Assembly (NCBI GenBank): GCA_964548565.1
Contig: CAZJTF010000319.1
Coordinates: forward strand, 1-8,310
Source of the DNA: CAYLLT01 sp964548565
Lineage (GTDB): Bacteria; Planctomycetota; Phycisphaerae; UBA1845; PWPN01
Direction of reading: 5' to 3'
DNA length: 8,310 nucleotides
Shown here piece after piece: positions 5,145 through 8,310 of the stretch. Made by a program: the position numbers and the translations under genes. Each line of letters starts with the position of its first letter. The first letter of the stretch is position 1. The notes beneath the pieces were generated by a model that made no database searches, had not been told where the DNA came from, and worked only from the letters and a program-made list of their open reading frames with translations.

Positions 5145-8100
5145 TTATTGCTCGTACGCGCTGAGGCCCGAGATTTCCCGCCCGGCGGCGCGCTTCTTCA
5201 GCAGGGGCACGAGGTCCGCCATCAGGGCCAGTTCCTTCTCCGTGCGGGCGCGCCAGCCCAGGTCGAGCGGGGCGAGCAGCGTGGTGAGCTGTTCGCCGTC
5301 GAAGATCATCCGGCCGAGGACGCCATCGACGAACGCCTGCAGTGCGTCGGGCGTCAGGCCGTGCTCGTGGGCCTTGGCCGCGATTTCCTGCGCGTCCTTC
5401 TCCGCCTTGAACTGCTGATAGCCTTCGCGGACGGCCTTCTCGTCCAGCGCTTTGCCGGCCTCCAGCGTGCGGACATAATCGGTGATCGTCTGGCGCTCGT
5501 CTATGAACTTGGCATCCGACTCGATCAGCCCGATGAGCTGCTCGCGCGTCATCTTCTGCTTCTTGGGGTCCTGGCCCGTGAAGCGGGCGATGAGGTTCAT
5601 GATGTAGTCGTAATCGATGGTGGCGGAGGCGAAGAGGACGAACTCGAAATCGAGCTGGTCCACTTCGGGGCTGGTCGGCTGGCCAGGCTTTTCGCGCTGT
5701 TCGCGCAGCCGTTGCGCGGTTTCGAGGTAGACGCCGCGGAAGCCTTTGAGCTGTTCCCGCGGCATGATCTGTTCGATCGTCTGCTTCTCCTCCTCGGTCA
5801 GGTCGGTGTACTGGTCGAGCTGGGTCTGGAAGCGCTGGACCTCCTTGAACTGCTTGATAAACGCGGCGCGGGCATCGTCGCCCAAGAGGTTGGGTACGGC
5901 CTCCGGCCTGGCTGCGAGGCCCTGGGACTTCATGAATTCGGACAAGCTCTGGACGGCGGCCTTGAGCTTCTCGATGACCCTGGGGGCCTTGTCCACGAGC
6001 CAGATTTCGCGCGCCACGTCGGCCCTCATGCCGGAGAACAGGGCAATGGCTTCATCAACGTTGGCCTGTTGGTTGCGAAAGTCGAGGATGTGGCCATACG
6101 GCTTGGTGGCGTTGAGTACGCGGTTGGTACGGGAGAACGCCTGGATCAGGCCATGATGCTTGAGATTCTTGTCGACGTAGAGCGTGTTGAGGTACTTGGA
6201 GTCAAAGCCCGTGAGGAGCATGTCGACGACGATCGTGAGGCCAATCTTCTCGCGGCCCCTGCGGGGCAGGTCGGCGTTGGGGAACTGCTGCTCCTTGATG
6301 CGCTTCTGCACGTCCTGGTAGTAGAGGTCGAACTCGCCGATGGAGTGGTTCGTGCCGAACCGCTCGTTGTAGTCGGTGATGATCGCATCGAGGGCCTTCT
6401 TTTTGCCCTCCGGATCCTGCTGGTTGTCGGCGCGTTCCTGCGGCAGGTCTTCCTGAATCTGGCGGACGTCGGCGCTGACATCGCCGGGCGGCGAGAAGAC
6501 GGCGGCGACGTTGAGGGGGACGTAATCCGGGTCAGCCTGCTGTTTCTCGCCCTGTGCGGTTTTGAAGAGGGTGTAGTACTCGATGGCATCGTTGATCGAT
6601 GCGGTCGCGAGCAGCGCGTTAAAGCGGCGGTTGCCGGTAGCGGCATCGTGTTTGTCGAGGATGGCATCGACGACGGCGCGCTTGGCGAGGGTCTCGCCGG
6701 GCTTGATCGGGGCGCCATCTGTTGGCTTGTAGTAATCCACGTGGAAGCGCAGGACGTTCTTGTCCTCGATGGCGTGGGTGATCGTGTAGGCGTGCAGCTC
6801 GCGCTGGAAAAGGTCTCTGGTCGTCCGCAACGTGGCGATATCGCCGTCGATCTGCTTGACCGTGGCGTTCTCCTCGAAGATGGGCGTCCCGGTGAAACCG
6901 AAAAGCTGGGCGTTTGGGAAGAACTCCTTGATGGCCTTGTGGTTCTCGCCAAACTGTGAGCGGTGGCACTCGTCGAAGATGAAGACGATCCGCTTGTCGC
7001 GCAATGGCTCGAGCATGTCCTTGTAGGTCGCTTGCCCATTCTTGGCGCGCTGTTTGTTTCGCTTGCCGGTCTCGTCCAGCGCCAGGCCCAGCTTCTGAAT
7101 CGTGCAGACGATGACCTTGTCGGCGTGGTCGTCGGAGAGCAGGCGGCGTACGAGGGTGCCGGTGTTGGTGTTCTCCTCAACGCAGCCTTCCTGGAAGCGG
7201 TTGAACTCCTCGCGGGTCTGGCGGTCCAGGTCCTTGCGGTCGACGACGAAGAGGCATTTCTCGATGGCCGGGTTGTCCTTGAGGAGCGTGGAAGCTTTGA
7301 AGCTGGTCAGCGTCTTGCCGCTGCCGGTGGTGTGCCAGACGTAGCCGTTGCCGTTGTTCTTCTCGATGCAGTCGACGATGTGCTTGACGGCGTAAATCTG
7401 GTACGGCCGCATCATAAGCAGCTTCTGTTCACTGGCGACCAGGACCATGTAGCGGCTGATCATTCGGCCGAGCGTGCACTTGGCGAGGAACTTCTCCGCG
7501 AAGCTGTCGAGGTCCGTGATCTTCGTATTGTCCTCGGCCGCGTACTGGTAGACGGGCAGAAAGCGCTCTTCCGCGTTGAAGGCGAAGTGCCGGGCGTTGT
7601 TGTTGGCGAAGTAGTAGGTCCGGTCGCGGTTGCTGACGACGAAGAGCTGGACGAAGCACAAAAGTGTCCGCGTATAGCCATTACCCGGGTCGTTTTTGTA
7701 CTCGACGATCTGCTCCATCGCGCGACGGGGATTAATGCCAAGAGTCTTGAGCTCGATCTGTACGGCGGGCACGCCGTTGATCAGAAGGAGCACGTCGTAG
7801 CGGTGATGGCTGTAATCGGTGTTGATGCGGAGCTGATGGACCACCTCGAAGCAGTTCTTACACCAGTCTTTGATGTTGACGAGCGTGTAATTGAGCGGGG
7901 TGCCATCGTCACGGGTGAAGCTGTTTATACCGCGCAGAGTCTTGGCGGCCGTGAACACATCCGGCGTGATGATCTCGTCCAGAAGGCGCTGGAACTCGGC
8001 ATCCGTGAGCCGGACGCGGTTGAGCGACTCAAACTTCTCGCGGAAATTCTTTTCCAGCGTGGCGCGGTCTCGGATGTCCTCGCGGTACTCGTATTTCAAG

Positions 8101-8153
8101 TCGCGCAGTTTTCCGATAAGCCACTGTTCGAGTTGGCATTCAGCCGCGATCAT
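5145..8153 (-). CDS. hsdR: Type I restriction enzyme R subunit, EcoR124I-like (type IC) nuclease/translocase
   Basis: HsdR uses ATP to pump DNA toward the bound complex and cuts unmethylated DNA far from the target. The protein is 1002 aa (EcoR124I HsdR is about 1040). The PD-(D/E)XK nuclease is intact: D120 in HHRYDVLLL, then E134 and K136 in VQIELK, with the same D-to-E spacing as EcoR124I. SF2 motor motifs follow in order: WHTTGSGKT (273-281, Walker A), FVVDRKDLDRQT (302-313), IVCTIQKL (348-355), FIFDECHRSQFGE (391-403, Walker B with DECH), FGFTGTPIF (418-426), LLTGFD (646-651) and QAFSRTNR (671-678). A helical C-terminal region (about 700-1002) should contact the methylase core. The start was set at ATG 8153 (MIAAECQLEQWL) because family similarity begins there and a GAAGGG Shine-Dalgarno sits 5 nt upstream. 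The frame is open to 8276, but those 41 residues look non-coding. It appears to be the first gene of the operon. Confidence 0.97.
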   Translation of the reverse strand: MIAAECQLEQWLIGKLRDLKYEYREDIRDRATLEKNFREKFESLNRVRLTDAEFQRLLDEIITPDVFTAAKTLRGINSFTRDDGTPLNYTLVNIKDWCKNCFEVVHQLRINTDYSHHRYDVLLLINGVPAVQIELKTLGINPRRAMEQIVEYKNDPGNGYTRTLLCFVQLFVVSNRDRTYYFANNNARHFAFNAEERFLPVYQYAAEDNTKITDLDSFAEKFLAKCTLGRMISRYMVLVASEQKLLMMRPYQIYAVKHIVDCIEKNNGNGYVWHTTGSGKTLTSFKASTLLKDNPAIEKCLFVVDRKDLDRQTREEFNRFQEGCVEENTNTGTLVRRLLSDDHADKVIVCTIQKLGLALDETGKRNKQRAKNGQATYKDMLEPLRDKRIVFIFDECHRSQFGENHKAIKEFFPNAQLFGFTGTPIFEENATVKQIDGDIATLRTTRDLFQRELHAYTITHAIEDKNVLRFHVDYYKPTDGAPIKPGETLAKRAVVDAILDKHDAATGNRRFNALLATASINDAIEYYTLFKTAQGEKQQADPDYVPLNVAAVFSPPGDVSADVRQIQEDLPQERADNQQDPEGKKKALDAIITDYNERFGTNHSIGEFDLYYQDVQKRIKEQQFPNADLPRRGREKIGLTIVVDMLLTGFDSKYLNTLYVDKNLKHHGLIQAFSRTNRVLNATKPYGHILDFRNQQANVDEAIALFSGMRADVAREIWLVDKAPRVIEKLKAAVQSLSEFMKSQGLAARPEAVPNLLGDDARAAFIKQFKEVQRFQTQLDQYTDLTEEEKQTIEQIMPREQLKGFRGVYLETAQRLREQREKPGQPTSPEVDQLDFEFVLFASATIDYDYIMNLIARFTGQDPKKQKMTREQLIGLIESDAKFIDERQTITDYVRTLEAGKALDEKAVREGYQQFKAEKDAQEIAAKAHEHGLTPDALQAFVDGVLGRMIFDGEQLTTLLAPLDLGWRARTEKELALMADLVPLLKKRAAGREISGLSAYEQ

Positions 8154-8310
8154 TCCAGCCCTTCGATTGGTGCCACGTCCGTGCCTTGTCCGCTCTCGAG
8201 CAGTTGATTCTCTCGGATTCACGTCGTACGCGCACCAGGGTGACCCTCCTGCCCCGAAGCGCCCCTCCCCCGCCACAGGACCCCGTCGCGTCCGATCCGG
8301 AGAGCCTCGT
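8154..8310. other. Non-coding leader upstream of hsdR
   Basis: 157 bases between the hsdR start and the window edge. Apart from the hsdR ribosome binding site I see no gene, no clear -35/-10 pair and no terminator. A GC-rich run (roughly 8245-8275) and the palindromic core CGTACG near 8225 are visible but not interpretable alone. The operon promoter is presumably here or just beyond the window. Confidence 0.5.
8159..8164 (-). promoter_or_regulatory. Ribosome binding site of hsdR
   Basis: GAAGGG on the minus strand, 5 nt before the ATG at 8153. It decides the hsdR start in favour of MIAAEC over the longer open frame beginning at 8276. Confidence 0.65.

Noticed and set aside
4312..5418. 368-aa plus-strand frame across dinD and the end of hsdR
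   Set aside because: Spans two real minus-strand genes and the gap between them, with biased composition and no family features.
5148..8207. Two long plus-strand open frames (603 aa and 414 aa) opposite hsdR
   Set aside because: Low-complexity Val/Leu/Asp/Gly-rich translations typical of antisense frames of GC-rich genes; hsdR motifs on the minus strand explain the region.
8154..8276. N-terminal extension of hsdR to 8276
   Set aside because: The 41 extra residues are Gly/Arg-rich and unlike the family, and the ATG at 8153 has a good ribosome binding site.
1..8310. CRISPR array, tRNA/rRNA genes, insertion sequences or att sites
   Set aside because: No regularly spaced repeats, no cloverleaf-like segment, no transposase or terminal inverted repeats seen; coding sequence fills nearly the whole window.

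Overview
The window holds one compact defence locus, with every supported gene on the minus strand. In transcription order (high to low coordinates) it reads hsdR, dinD-like, hsdS with a fused extra C-terminal domain, a zeta-toxin-like P-loop ATPase/kinase, a 67-residue candidate antitoxin, and hsdM. The host is a GC-rich bacterium: hand counts of sample lines range from about 50% to 75% G+C. Nothing in the window fixes the phylum. A proteobacterium is plausible, but other GC-rich groups are not excluded.

Layout. Bases 8154-8310 are the only sizeable non-coding stretch, and no convincing promoter could be picked out there. HsdR (8153-5145) is an EcoR124I-like (type IC) motor/nuclease with intact PD-(D/E)XK and SF2 helicase motifs. 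After 14 bp comes a DinD-like protein (5130-4285). After 3 bp comes HsdS (4281-2338), a normal two-TRD specificity subunit that continues for about 235 residues beyond its usual end into a domain resembling the Panacea/SocA-type fold. From there hsdS/ATPase, ATPase/small ORF and small ORF/hsdM are joined by three successive 4-bp ATGA stop/start overlaps. The hsdM stop codon at 10-12 also lies in an ATGA, so a further gene may begin at base 13 and run off the window.

How the genes work together. HsdR, HsdM and HsdS should form a complete type I restriction-modification enzyme: methylation by M2S and restriction by R2M2S. All three have intact key motifs, so the system looks functional. The unusual feature is the cargo. 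The modification genes hsdS and hsdM, which are normally adjacent, are split by an apparent toxin-antitoxin-like pair, and translation appears to be coupled through it. A fused Panacea-like domain, known elsewhere as an antitoxin module, sits on the neighbouring HsdS. A DinD-like protein, whose E. coli relative is DNA-damage-inducible and acts on RecA filaments, sits between R and S. My inference is that the toxin-like pair acts as a safeguard on the RM locus, as an addiction module or as a back-up triggered when modification fails. The sequence shows the architecture, not the mechanism.
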